NCBI GenBank assembly: GCA_023391695.1
Contig: JAEWAK010000038.1
Coordinates: 1 to 64,000 of the forward strand
Source: Bacillota bacterium
Lineage (GTDB): Bacteria; Bacillota; Clostridia; Lachnospirales; Lachnospiraceae
DNA length: 64,000 bases
Direction: 5' to 3'
The position numbers and the translations under genes were made by a program. Of the stretch, positions 26,631-34,720 are shown piece after piece; position 1 is the stretch's first letter, and the number at the start of each line of letters is the position of its first letter. The notes beneath the pieces were generated by a model, which was given only the letters and a program-made list of their open reading frames with translations, searched no databases and was not told where the DNA came from.

Positions 26631-27620
26631 ATGAAAAATCCAGGTAATCAGCAAGAAAGAATGAAAGGATATGCAATACCGGTAAGAAATATGAACGATA
26701 AAAATAAATTTCAGGAAATGTTAGGTGATATACTGGAGGTAGCAAGGGTGCAGGGAAACCAATTAGGTATGAACGAAATCAAAAGCCTGTTTGGGGATAT
26801 GAACCTGAGTGAAGAACAGTATGAACATATATTTGCCTATTTAGCGGCAAATCATATTAAAATCAAAGGGTACGTCGAGACGGAAAATGAATATGCCAAA
26901 GCCGTACGCAGAGAAGAGGATATTTCAGGGGATACGGATAGCGGGCAGGATGAACCGGAGAAGGTTACGGATAAAAAACGGGCACCGTCCCATACCCGTG
27001 AGGAAGATTCCGCTTATCTTAGGATGTATCTGGAGGATTTAAAAGAGATCAGGGAGAGTACTCCCGAAGAAGAGAGTATTTTAATGGAAAAAATAGCAAA
27101 AGGGGATGCTTTTGCGAAAAACCGTTATGTTGAAGGAAATCTGCATTATGTGGTAAAAATCGCTGAAGATTATAAAAACCAGGGAGTCACCCTGGAGGAT
27201 TTAATTCAGGAGGGGAATATGGGGCTGATCAGTTCCCTGGAAGCGGTGTCGGCATTAACAGGCAGGGATCAGGGAAAGGAAACCGTTACGGATTTTATAA
27301 GAAGATTTATGGAAGCTGCAATCGCAGAGCAAAAAGAGAGCAGCAGCTTTGAAGATAATGTAATCAAAAAAATCAATTATATCCGTGATGCAGCCAATGA
27401 ACTGGCGGAGGATTTAGGAAGAGAAGCCAATATTCATGAGCTGGCAGGATATGTTAAGATGCCGGAGGATGAAATTTCAGATATTCTTCATATGGCTGTT
27501 GAAGGAGTGAACTTGGACAATAATCACAGCCACGGCCATGCCTCCCACCACAAGGATGGACACGGCCATAATCACAGTCACGGCCAGGAAGGCCATAACC
27601 ACAATCATGGTAGCCACTGA
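26631..27620 (+). CDS. Sigma-70-like protein lacking promoter-recognition regions, with a His-rich tail
   Basis: A 329-aa protein related to primary sigma factors but incomplete. An N-terminal helical segment resembles region 1.1 (about 22-80). Region 1.2 follows (about 126-160, AYLRMYLEDLKEI), then region 2.1/2.2 (about 161-203, NRYVEGNLHYVVKIAEDY and LEDLIQEGNMGL), which contacts RNA polymerase beta'. The aromatic DNA-melting region 2.3/2.4 is replaced, a region-3-like segment is at about 240-296, and region 4 is absent. The last 33 residues contain 13 histidines in HSHG-type repeats, a likely metal-binding tail. It may act as a polymerase-binding regulator or metal-responsive decoy. The start is uncertain (weak RBS; M at 26661 or 26691 possible). 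DUF3810 follows. Confidence 0.7.
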   Translation: MKNPGNQQERMKGYAIPVRNMNDKNKFQEMLGDILEVARVQGNQLGMNEIKSLFGDMNLSEEQYEHIFAYLAANHIKIKGYVETENEYAKAVRREEDISGDTDSGQDEPEKVTDKKRAPSHTREEDSAYLRMYLEDLKEIRESTPEEESILMEKIAKGDAFAKNRYVEGNLHYVVKIAEDYKNQGVTLEDLIQEGNMGLISSLEAVSALTGRDQGKETVTDFIRRFMEAAIAEQKESSSFEDNVIKKINYIRDAANELAEDLGREANIHELAGYVKMPEDEISDILHMAVEGVNLDNNHSHGHASHHKDGHGHNHSHGQEGHNHNHGSH

Positions 27621-27733
27621 AATAGCGGCATAGCAGCGTAATCAGTTAAAGCCGCAGTAAAGCGGAAGGCGAATATCCGCTTTGACAAACGGTTATCAGG
27701 TGATCAGGGCAATATTAGGAAGGAATGAGTTCC

Positions 27734-28945
27734 ATGAGCAGTAACCAGAGTATGGATATGGAAATAGATATGGTAACAGAATCAATGGAAAAAAGATTCG
27801 GCATGAAATGGTATATGGCTTTCCAGAAAAAGAGAGCCCTGCTGTTACTCTTCATTCCGGTTTCCCTTATGATCTTAGGGGTAGTCCGGAATAACCCGAA
27901 GATTGCTGAGTATGTATTTGCAAGAGGCATTTATAAATGGTTTTCCCAGGGAATCAGTCTGATTTCCAGTGTATTCCCGGTTTCTCTTATGGAACTGGAA
28001 ATTATAATTGTTCCCATAGCAGCCTTTTATTTTATAATCCGTTTTTTTATAAAATTAATTCAACAGATCCGTAAAAAAAGAGAAGGGGCAGGTTATACAG
28101 TCAGCCTGGGCATTTTAAACGCAGCCTGTACATTGGGCGTTGTTCTGTTTTTATATGTAATACTGGGAGGTGTTAATTATTACCGGTATCCTTTTTCCGT
28201 CTACAGCGGCTTGGAAATAAAGGAATCTTCCGTTGATGAGCTGTATAACCTGTGCCTGGAACTGGCAGATGAGGCTGCCGGAATAAGGGAACAATTACAC
28301 CAGCAGGGAGGCACGGAAGATGCGAACGGGGTTTTGCGGGTTAATAAATCAGACTGGAATGAAGTTTCGGATGATATGGAAGTGGCTTTCCAGAAATTAT
28401 CAAAAGAATATCCCGTGCTGGGAGGTTATTATAAATCCTTAAAACCCGTATTTTTCTCCAATTTTATGTCCAGGATGGAGATTACCGGTATCTTCTGGCC
28501 ATTTACCATGGAGGCAAATGTCAATGTTGATGCGGCGGATTACACCATCCCGGCAACCATGGGGCATGAATTGGCACATTTACGGGGATTTATGAGGGAA
28601 GATGAAGCCAATTTCATCGGATATCTTGTCTGCAAAGAATCGGATAACCTGGAGTTTAAGTACAGCGGTATTATGCTTGCCTTAACTTATGCCGGAAATC
28701 AGTTGTATAACCAGGACCCTGCGCTGTTCCAGTCGGTCCGGGAGCATTATAACGTTTTAATGGTTACAGATATGCGGGATGAATATTATTATTGGAAGCA
28801 ATTTGAAGATACGGCGATCAGTGCGGTTTCCAATACCATGAACGACAGTTATTTAAAGGCAAATAACCAAAGTGACGGGGTAAAAAGTTATGGCAGGATG
28901 GTAGATTTATTGCTGGCAGAATATCGGAAAAATCACTTGGGTTAA
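27734..28945 (+). CDS. DUF3810 membrane protein with a zinc-peptidase HExxH motif
   Basis: A 403-aa protein with three predicted transmembrane helices (about 35-55, 75-105, 130-155) and a large C-terminal domain. The motif MGHELAHLRGF gives H278, E279 and H282, and the downstream EDEANFIGYLVC offers a glutamate as third ligand. This matches gluzincin-type peptidases and DUF3810. The ATG at 27734 has AGGAAGG 10 nt upstream; the ATG at 27725 sits too close to that SD. It follows the His-rich sigma-like gene by 113 nt. The substrate is unknown. Confidence 0.8.
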   Translation: MSSNQSMDMEIDMVTESMEKRFGMKWYMAFQKKRALLLLFIPVSLMILGVVRNNPKIAEYVFARGIYKWFSQGISLISSVFPVSLMELEIIIVPIAAFYFIIRFFIKLIQQIRKKREGAGYTVSLGILNAACTLGVVLFLYVILGGVNYYRYPFSVYSGLEIKESSVDELYNLCLELADEAAGIREQLHQQGGTEDANGVLRVNKSDWNEVSDDMEVAFQKLSKEYPVLGGYYKSLKPVFFSNFMSRMEITGIFWPFTMEANVNVDAADYTIPATMGHELAHLRGFMREDEANFIGYLVCKESDNLEFKYSGIMLALTYAGNQLYNQDPALFQSVREHYNVLMVTDMRDEYYYWKQFEDTAISAVSNTMNDSYLKANNQSDGVKSYGRMVDLLLAEYRKNHLG

Positions 28946-29083
28946 AAGTTCATATGAAAGTAACAGCGGGTTATACGATTATATAAGAAAACAACTATGT
29001 CGGCAATACTTACAGAATCCTGATTTATGGACAATCTGGAAGGGGCCAAGGTTAGTATTAGTTAATATATGATATAAATCCCC

Positions 29084-29149
29084 GGTCTTTGATAGGGAAC
29101 CGTAAGACAAAGACCCGTAAAACAAATCCCCGGAAAAAATGATTTACGG
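29084..29149 (+). repeat. Two mutually exclusive hairpins after DUF3810
   Basis: GGTCTTTG (29084-29091)/CAAAGACC (29108-29115) and CCGTAAA (29115-29121)/TTTACGG (29143-29149) share the base at 29115 and stack or compete. AATCCCCGG occurs twice here. The remaining gap 28946-29447 contains the terminator at 29180 and the operator-promoter at 29378; nothing else is seen. Confidence 0.5.
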
Positions 29150-29179
29150 TACCTGTCAGGCGGGATTGGTTAATGAAAA

Positions 29180-29224
29180 AATACGCTGTAATCAGCAATT
29201 AAACTGAATACAGCGCATTTTTTT
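29180..29224 (+). terminator. Intrinsic terminator downstream of DUF3810
   Basis: A-run, ACGCTGTAATCAG...CTGAATACAGCG stem, then seven Ts. It is likely bidirectional because of the A run on the 5' side. Confidence 0.75.
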
Positions 29225-29377
29225 GCCCTTTTACAGCTTTTTACCCGTTATTTCTTTCTCTTTTCCTTCCTATGTGTGGATAAGGGCTTGCCTTACACCG
29301 CTTATTGTCCCCGCTTACTGTAGGGACTTTCATAGGCTGATAGGCTCGAAATCTATAGAAATCTATAGAAATAATTA

Positions 29378-29425
29378 TTGACAAACGATAATTATAAAAG
29401 CTATAATAGGTATACAATTATCGTT
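29378..29425 (+). promoter_or_regulatory. Promoter with flanking palindromic operator of the membrane protein/HTH/lipoprotein operon
   Basis: TTGACA (29378-29383) and TATAAT (29402-29407) are consensus with an 18-nt spacer. The inverted repeat AACGATAATT (29384-29393) and AATTATCGTT (29416-29425) has one half inside the spacer and one just past the -10, ideal for repression, plausibly by the HTH protein encoded third. A tandem ATCTATAGAA lies just upstream at 29350-29370. Confidence 0.7.
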
Positions 29426-29447
29426 TTGCAATAATTTAGGAGGAATT

Positions 29448-30416
29448 ATGAAACGTAAAGTTTTTCTCGGATTTCTTGGTTGTGAAGCATTGTTTTGCGT
29501 GCTGCTTGTGTTTACGCACCAAATGCTTCCAAATGTATTCACCGCCGCAATGGCGTTCCCTTTCGAGCAGATTGGGAAGGGGCTTCGCATGCTATCCTTG
29601 TCTGGAAACACAGGTAATGTACTGGCAATTATTTTATATTCCGCAATTTGCCTTCTGCCCCTGGTGGCGCTGCAGTTTATCAGGAAAAAACGTAAGTTGA
29701 CCCATGAGGATTCATTTCTTGCAATTCTTAGCGTTGTACTTTTTGCTGTGCTTTATTTAATGATAAATCCCGGCCTGATGGGTACATATCTGGGAGAAGC
29801 GGCGGGACAGAGCATCGGCAAGGCAATATTGGGCAGTATCACTTATTCCATTATTCTCGGATATGCCATCCTGCGTATACTGCGTCTGTCTTTTGCTGCC
29901 GACACCGGCAAACTGCAAAAATATCTTGCTATTTTGCTCTGTGTACTGAATATACTGTTCGTGTATATAGCTTTTGGCACCTGCTTTGGCGACTTAATGG
30001 ATTCCATTGAAGCACTCCGCACCACAAATACCGGGAATGAGCATATTTTGGGGATAAGCTATGTGTTCCTTGCTCTGCGATACATCGTGAACGCATTGCC
30101 TTATGTGCTGGATATTTTGGTTGCATTTACGGCGTTCGCTCTACTGAAAGAGCTTACTGCCGACCGTTACTCTGATGCTGCCGTGATTACTGCCGGACAA
30201 TTATCCCGCATATGCGGATTGGCTTTGAAAATTATCGTAACCGCCAATGTCGGATTTAACCTTATGCAGCTCGCGCTCATGAAAATGCTGCTGGTCGTGA
30301 ACACCTCTGTACAGATACCGCTTATGTCGATCGTCTTCGTGCTGGCTGCTCTATTGCTGGCGCAATATATTAAGGAAAACAAGATGTTAAAAGACGACAA
30401 TGATATGTTCATATAA
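29448..30416 (+). CDS. Multi-pass membrane protein (DUF2975-like C-terminus)
   Basis: A 322-aa protein with about eight hydrophobic helices and very few polar loops. The C-terminal ALLLAQYIKENKMLKDDNDMF is like the end of DUF2975 proteins, which typically precede a YozG-type HTH gene exactly as here. AGGAGG lies 8 nt before the ATG. GC content of this gene and the next two is visibly higher than that of the flanking genes, which suggests a shared origin and possible acquisition as a cassette. The function of the family is not known. Confidence 0.65.
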   Translation: MKRKVFLGFLGCEALFCVLLVFTHQMLPNVFTAAMAFPFEQIGKGLRMLSLSGNTGNVLAIILYSAICLLPLVALQFIRKKRKLTHEDSFLAILSVVLFAVLYLMINPGLMGTYLGEAAGQSIGKAILGSITYSIILGYAILRILRLSFAADTGKLQKYLAILLCVLNILFVYIAFGTCFGDLMDSIEALRTTNTGNEHILGISYVFLALRYIVNALPYVLDILVAFTAFALLKELTADRYSDAAVITAGQLSRICGLALKIIVTANVGFNLMQLALMKMLLVVNTSVQIPLMSIVFVLAALLLAQYIKENKMLKDDNDMFI

Positions 30417-30429
30417 GGAGGACTTTAAT

Positions 30430-30657
30430 ATGGCGATCAAAATCCATCTTGAGGACGTCCTGAAAGAACGCGGCATGACTTCAAAAGAGCTGTGTTCCCT
30501 TGTGGGAATCACCGAGGCCAATTTGTCCATTCTCCGCAGCGGCAAGGCGAAGGGTATCCGCTTTGGTACGGTAAACAAAATCTGTTATTATCTTGGCTGT
30601 GAAGTGGGCAATATTTTGAAATTTGATGGAAATCTGGAGGATAAAGATGAAGACTAA
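30430..30657 (+). CDS. Small Cro/C1-type HTH regulator (YozG-like)
   Basis: A 75-aa DNA-binding protein that is almost entirely one helix-turn-helix: VLKERGMTSKELCSLVGITEANLSILRSGK with the YozG-like KGIRFGTVNKICYYLGCEVGNIL. The start at 30430 has AAGGAGG 8 nt upstream; the longer frame from 30400 reads back into the membrane gene. It overlaps the lipoprotein gene by 11 nt. It is a candidate repressor for the palindrome at 29384-29425 and would then be autoregulatory (inference). Confidence 0.85.
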   Translation: MAIKIHLEDVLKERGMTSKELCSLVGITEANLSILRSGKAKGIRFGTVNKICYYLGCEVGNILKFDGNLEDKDED

Positions 30658-31627
30658 TAAAATCCTTATGATTATATTGGCAGTTTGCATGGCACTTGCA
30701 TTATCCGGCTGTCAGCTCGCCCGTGAAGATGCGGGAGAAGGAACTGAAAAGAACGGCGACAGGCTGATTGGTGTTTTCATAACCACGGAATATCTCGATC
30801 TATTTGATATGGAAGGTTATCTGAACGACAATCTTAACAGGCTGTCAGGTGGGGAGATAACCCTTGAAGGGGATAATAGTCAGTATCAGGGGCGCTTGTA
30901 TGCCACGCTTGCCACGCAGACGCTTACCAATGAAGAAACAGACGAAACGAGTGACATACGAGAGTTTGTATTTGAGGGTATCAAAGGCATTTCCTATTTT
31001 GGTGCAACGGTTCCGGGTTCAGAAAATGAAGACAGCTATGTTACTTCAGGCTCCGATGAAGCGATCACCGACGGACACATGGGGGTCGATTATGGTGATG
31101 GTGAAGATAAGATGTCACTGGAAGGCACAATCTATGTTTCACCGGATTATGCCGGCAAGACCTGCTATTTCAACCCTGTTTATCAAAGTGCCGATGGTAG
31201 TGTGTATGCCGTTTCAGGAAGCGGTCTCATGGCAGATGGTATGCTGGAGGGCTCAGTTTATTCTCAAACGCTTGACGAAACCACGACCATAACAGAGAAT
31301 GGGAAAAGCAAGGCTGTCAGTACTTCGATCAAGATTTCACTTACCGTAATGTTCCCCCCTGAGCAGATCGTCGTGATGCAAATGGATAAGGACAGCACTG
31401 TGATCTCGCGTATTGAGTATGCTCCCGGTGAGCTGCCGGATACGCTTACTCCGGATAAGGGCACTGAGTATATCCTTGTAGAAACCTATAAACATGACCG
31501 GGAAGGTAATCAAGTTGTTTCACGCTCCATTTATGACACAAGCAATGAGACAATGGAAGCTTTTTATCGTAGTGATAACGACATTTGCGTAAAGCAAAGT
31601 ACCCAGCTTGATTGGTCAAAGAATTGA
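30647..31627 (+). CDS. Lipoprotein of unknown function
   Basis: A 326-aa protein with a type II signal peptide: KTNKILMIILAVCMALALSGC, lipidated at C22. The rest is an acidic, beta-rich extracellular domain with repeated GSG/SDE segments and no recognised motifs. The ATG at 30647 has CTGGAGG 6 nt upstream and overlaps the HTH stop, so the three genes are translationally coupled. The longer frame starting at 30623 lacks both SD and signal order. It probably works with the multi-pass membrane protein at the cell surface (inference). The gap to the next gene (31628-31741) holds nothing visible. Confidence 0.7.
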   Translation: MKTNKILMIILAVCMALALSGCQLAREDAGEGTEKNGDRLIGVFITTEYLDLFDMEGYLNDNLNRLSGGEITLEGDNSQYQGRLYATLATQTLTNEETDETSDIREFVFEGIKGISYFGATVPGSENEDSYVTSGSDEAITDGHMGVDYGDGEDKMSLEGTIYVSPDYAGKTCYFNPVYQSADGSVYAVSGSGLMADGMLEGSVYSQTLDETTTITENGKSKAVSTSIKISLTVMFPPEQIVVMQMDKDSTVISRIEYAPGELPDTLTPDKGTEYILVETYKHDREGNQVVSRSIYDTSNETMEAFYRSDNDICVKQSTQLDWSKN

Positions 31628-31741
31628 TTGCAGTTCCACACCGTTACGATCGTGAAGGCCAAGACATTTTTGCGTAAGGAACGGCGAAACGGAAGAACAC
31701 AAAGATCAAGTACTGCGTCCAGGCAATACGAAAGCTTAAAA

Positions 31742-32494
31742 TTACCTGGAATAAAGATAAGCCCTTCCTTTTTTACCGATCCGCTTTACGGCGCCTACGT
31801 AATGGAGTATATTCAGGGCGGTACCGGCATCCCGAAGACGAAGGCCTGCCGCCTTCTGGTAATCTTTGGAGGTGAAATTTTCCGGTAAACCTTCCGGAAT
31901 CAGTTTTTCATATTCGGACAGTTTTTGGATCAGCACTTCCTCCACTAACCCAGTCGGTATACCGTCACTTCTGGTGGAACCCTTTTTTTTATCCCTGCTC
32001 CACCCGTCTAAAAAGCGGTATTCCTCCAGATCCATAAGGATAATATGTAAACGGAGATTCGGATTGAGAAGATAGTTTTTTATTTTATAGAGTTCCGGAA
32101 ATATCATATAAGGTGTGCCTGACTTGGGCGATTTGCGGGGAGGGCTGATTTCTCCGGTTTCTTCATTAACCCACCGCAGCCATTTGGTATGGGGGATGGG
32201 ATATACAATTGTCACAGGTGAGCGCACCAGGAAAGCTTCCAGTTTTTTTCTCAATTTATCAAAATTTCTGGTCTGGATTTCTATGATTCCGTTTTCATCT
32301 GCAATATCAGCGTAATAACTTCCTATTTTGATTTCATGGCAGGTTTCATCGGAAACGAGGTAGTTTTTCAGAATGGCGTGGATTGTTTTTTCTCCCAAGG
32401 TCCCAATTTTGCTGCCTTCCCTTTTACTGTCGATTATCTTATCGCATGCATGCTGAAATGATAACTGGTCCATAATAAAATCCTTGTTTTTCAT
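31742..32494 (-). CDS. Orphan protein with a PD-(D/E)XK nuclease-like core and C-terminal winged helix
   Basis: A 250-aa cytoplasmic protein that I cannot assign to a named family. The segment GEKTIHAILKNYL...YYADIADENGIIEIQT has the E-(x)n-D-(x)n-ExQ spacing of restriction-endonuclease-like folds. The C-terminal 60 residues (SKDYQKAAGLRLRDAGTALN) look like a winged helix. The start is set at 32494: the preceding 246 nt of open frame is the hairpin cassette copy G, whose conserved tail abuts this ATG. It is convergent with the lipoprotein gene. Function open: DNA repair, restriction relict or regulator. Confidence 0.6.
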   Translation of the reverse strand: MKNKDFIMDQLSFQHACDKIIDSKREGSKIGTLGEKTIHAILKNYLVSDETCHEIKIGSYYADIADENGIIEIQTRNFDKLRKKLEAFLVRSPVTIVYPIPHTKWLRWVNEETGEISPPRKSPKSGTPYMIFPELYKIKNYLLNPNLRLHIILMDLEEYRFLDGWSRDKKKGSTRSDGIPTGLVEEVLIQKLSEYEKLIPEGLPENFTSKDYQKAAGLRLRDAGTALNILHYVGAVKRIGKKGRAYLYSR

Positions 32495-32602
32495 AATTAC
32501 ACCCATTGCATATCGCAAGCTTGCTTGCGATATTGCCACATATAAAAATGTTTGAAAGAATCTAAATGCGGCATCCTTTCTATTTGTAAATTTTCTTTCA
32601 AC
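32495..32602 (-). promoter_or_regulatory. Hairpin cassette module Y, copy G, before the nuclease-like gene
   Basis: Minus-strand order: GTTGAAAGAA (32602-32593), TGCCGCAT (32573-32566), TTCTTTCAAA (32560-32551), ATGTGGCA (32541-32534), terminal stem ATATCGCAAGC/GCTTGCGATAT (32533-32510), tail ATGCAATGGGTGTAATT, ATG. It has the same interleaved order as copies A and B. In the terminal stem every variable base pair is exchanged for another pair. Confidence 0.8.
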
Positions 32603-32824
32603 TTTATTCATCCACAAATCTAGTACAACGTTTAATAAATAACTAGCTTGCCCATACCTAGCATATAGCAGCCGGTCCATTTCGTCAAGAAGGAAGAGGT
32701 TGTTGGAAAGGACAAGTATATGTAATAATTTTCCTCCCATGCGTTTGTCCTGAGTTGTTAGGATTATGGTATTGTGTATTTTAACCCCATGGACTATAAT
32801 ATTTATAATAATATTGATTAGGGT

Positions 32825-33160
32825 GTGTCTGAAAACTGCTTGCGCCGGGCTGGACGTTCTGCTTTATGGGAGGCAAGGAGTGATTGGGAGGCTTAGTGGG
32901 GGCTGCGTTTCCCAAAATATGACGCAATATACCGCAAAGTGGAGGTGTTCAGAAAACAGTGCAATGAGTTTTCAGACTTGCCCTGGAGATAAGATTGAGA
33001 AAGAGCTTAGTGTGAAACTAAAAAACAATTTCACACTTCTTATTTAGGCAGTATCGCAAGCCAGCTTGCAATATGCATGGGTGTTAGGTTGAAAAAACAA
33101 AAGCAGTTTTTTCAACATCTTAATATGTACGTGCGCCAAGGCGTACAGATAGGAGTTAAA
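32825..33160 (+). promoter_or_regulatory. Hairpin-chain leader of the M18 aminopeptidase (module Z copy E plus others)
   Basis: GTCTGAAAACT at the left pairs with AGTTTTCAGAC near 32968-32978. GTGTGAAA/TTTCACAC follows (33011-33038), then TATCGCAAGC/GCTTGCAATA with the tail ATGCATGGGTGTTAG (33049-33086). Module Z comes next: GTTGAAAAAAC/GTTTTTTCAAC (33088-33116), GTACG...CGTAC (33127-33146), AGATAGGAGTTAAAA, ATG. The module-Y tail fragment directly precedes module Z, which shows that modules can be chained. Confidence 0.7.
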
Positions 33161-34459
33161 ATGGATTACAATACAGTTGCAACAGAATTACTGGAATTTA
33201 TTAAATCGGCTACTTCCCCTTACCAGGTTGTGGAGGAGGGGATAAAAAGCCTGAAACCATCCGGGTTTGAGGAAATTAAGCTGGGTGAGGCCTGGAGCCT
33301 GAAAGCAGGCGGTGCCTATTATGTTAAGCCCTATGGAACTTCCCTTTTTGCATTTACCGTGGGAGATTCCTGGAAGGAAGGACAAAGCCTGCGGATAGCG
33401 GCGGCTCATACAGACCAGCCCGGATTTCGCTTAAAACCCAACACAGAAATGGTTACGGGGATATATTGCAAGTTAAATACGGAAGTATACGGAGGCCCCA
33501 TACTGAATACCTGGCTGGACAGACCCTTATCCATAGCAGGAAGGGTGGCTTTAAAAAGCAAAGACCCGTTCCATCCGGATATGCGGGTGATCGACTTAAA
33601 AAAACCCCTCCTTACCATACCAAATCTGGCCATACATATTAACAGAGAGGTTAACAAAGGTGTTGAGTTAAATAAACAGACCGATACAATTCCTATAATT
33701 GCGACCTTAAAGGAAAATCTGGATAAAGAAAAGTTTTTTATAGAGTATCTTGCCGAGCAGTTAAAAATAGAAACCGGGGACATTTTAGATTATGATCTGT
33801 ATATTTACAATGCGGAAGAAGGCTGCCTCATCGGTATGGAGGAAGACTTTATTTCCTGTCCGAGGCTTGATAACCTGACTTCCGTATGGGCTCTGCTTAA
33901 GGGAATAAAGGAAGGAAGAAGAGAGGAAGGCATTAATTTAATTGCTTTGTATGACAATGAAGAAATCGGAAGCCGCAGTAAACAAGGTGCCGATTCGGCC
34001 CTTCTTAACATGATTCTGGAAAAAATCTACGCAGGTCTTGGCACGGATAAAAGAGAAAGCCTGTATGAAGCCATGGCAGAGGGGATGCTCCTTTCCGTTG
34101 ATGTGGCTCACGGGGTTCATCCAAACAGGCCTGAAAAATATGATCCTGTTAACCAAACGAAATTGAACGGCGGGTTAGTTTTTAAAATAGACAGCAACCA
34201 GAAATATACGTTTGATACGGAAGCGGTTGCAATTGCCCAGCAAATATGCGGATTGTATGATATTGAATATCAGAAATTTGTTAATCGTTCGGATATGCCG
34301 GGGGGAATGACTTTAGGCCCCATCATATCTTCCTGGCTGCCAATGAAGGCAGTGGATCTTGGAGTACCTTTACTTGGAATGCATTCCTCCAGGGAATTAA
34401 TGGGTGCCAGGGACCAGGAAAATTTGGAAAGATTAATAAAAGGATTCTTTCATTTGTAA
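33161..34459 (+). CDS. M18-family aminopeptidase
   Basis: A dinuclear zinc aminopeptidase removing N-terminal (often acidic) residues, cytoplasmic, 432 aa. Metal and catalytic motifs: AAHTDQPGFRLKP near residue 85, SCPRLDNLTSVWALL, ALYDNEEIGSRSKQGADS and a late MHSSREL histidine. The order fits the M18 ApeB/LAP4 family. The ATG at 33161 is preceded by AGGAGTT. A frame continuing to 33077 translates hairpin module Z (RLKKQKQFFQ), the same peptide that appears spuriously before the Flp1 pilin, so that extension is rejected. Confidence 0.92.
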   Translation: MDYNTVATELLEFIKSATSPYQVVEEGIKSLKPSGFEEIKLGEAWSLKAGGAYYVKPYGTSLFAFTVGDSWKEGQSLRIAAAHTDQPGFRLKPNTEMVTGIYCKLNTEVYGGPILNTWLDRPLSIAGRVALKSKDPFHPDMRVIDLKKPLLTIPNLAIHINREVNKGVELNKQTDTIPIIATLKENLDKEKFFIEYLAEQLKIETGDILDYDLYIYNAEEGCLIGMEEDFISCPRLDNLTSVWALLKGIKEGRREEGINLIALYDNEEIGSRSKQGADSALLNMILEKIYAGLGTDKRESLYEAMAEGMLLSVDVAHGVHPNRPEKYDPVNQTKLNGGLVFKIDSNQKYTFDTEAVAIAQQICGLYDIEYQKFVNRSDMPGGMTLGPIISSWLPMKAVDLGVPLLGMHSSRELMGARDQENLERLIKGFFHL

Positions 34460-34508
34460 AAAATTACTTGGCGATATTACTAAATTCTAAAAATTTTATT
34501 ACAATCTA

Positions 34509-34537
34509 TTGACAAATCCTACAAAAACTGATATCAT
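34509..34537 (+). promoter_or_regulatory. Promoter of the agr-like operon
   Basis: TTGACA (34509-34514) and TATCAT (34532-34537), spacing 17 nt. The predicted leader is about 175 nt long before the regulator ATG at 34721. Confidence 0.65.
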
Positions 34538-34549
34538 TTAATAAGTCGA

Positions 34550-34680
34550 TACAAGAAGGTATTGTACTAGAGGAAGTAAGCGCGTTGGGGAACGTGAGAG
34601 GGCAAAGGCTATTATAAAGTAAGGCTAACTGATACATGTACTTGGAGTTCGGGGTACATATTTGGTTAGTCTTATTTTAT
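34550..34680 (+). promoter_or_regulatory. Structured leader of the agr-like operon
   Basis: A purine-rich segment with CGTT/AACG (around 34583-34594) is followed by a two-part stem: AAGGCTAAC (34621-34629)/GTTAGTCTT (34665-34673) and ATGTAC (34636-34641)/GTACAT (34654-34659), then CTTATTTTATAATTT. It could be an attenuator or an uncharacterised cis-RNA. I do not match it to a known riboswitch class. Confidence 0.45.
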
Positions 34681-34720
34681 AATTTCATAGCAGCAAAGGT
34701 AAAAGGATGGGAATCCCAGG

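Noticed and set aside
31628..31888. Plus-strand ORF after the lipoprotein
   Set aside because: It is antisense to the end of the nuclease-like gene, and has no SD and no recognisable domain.
32495..32740. 82-residue upstream extension of the nuclease-like gene
   Set aside because: It runs through cassette copy G and has no SD. The conserved cassette tail ends exactly at the ATG at 32494.
33077..33160. N-terminal extension of the M18 aminopeptidase frame
   Set aside because: It is a translation of hairpin module Z; the same RLKKQKQFFQ peptide precedes the unrelated Flp1 pilin frame. The ATG at 33161 has its own SD.
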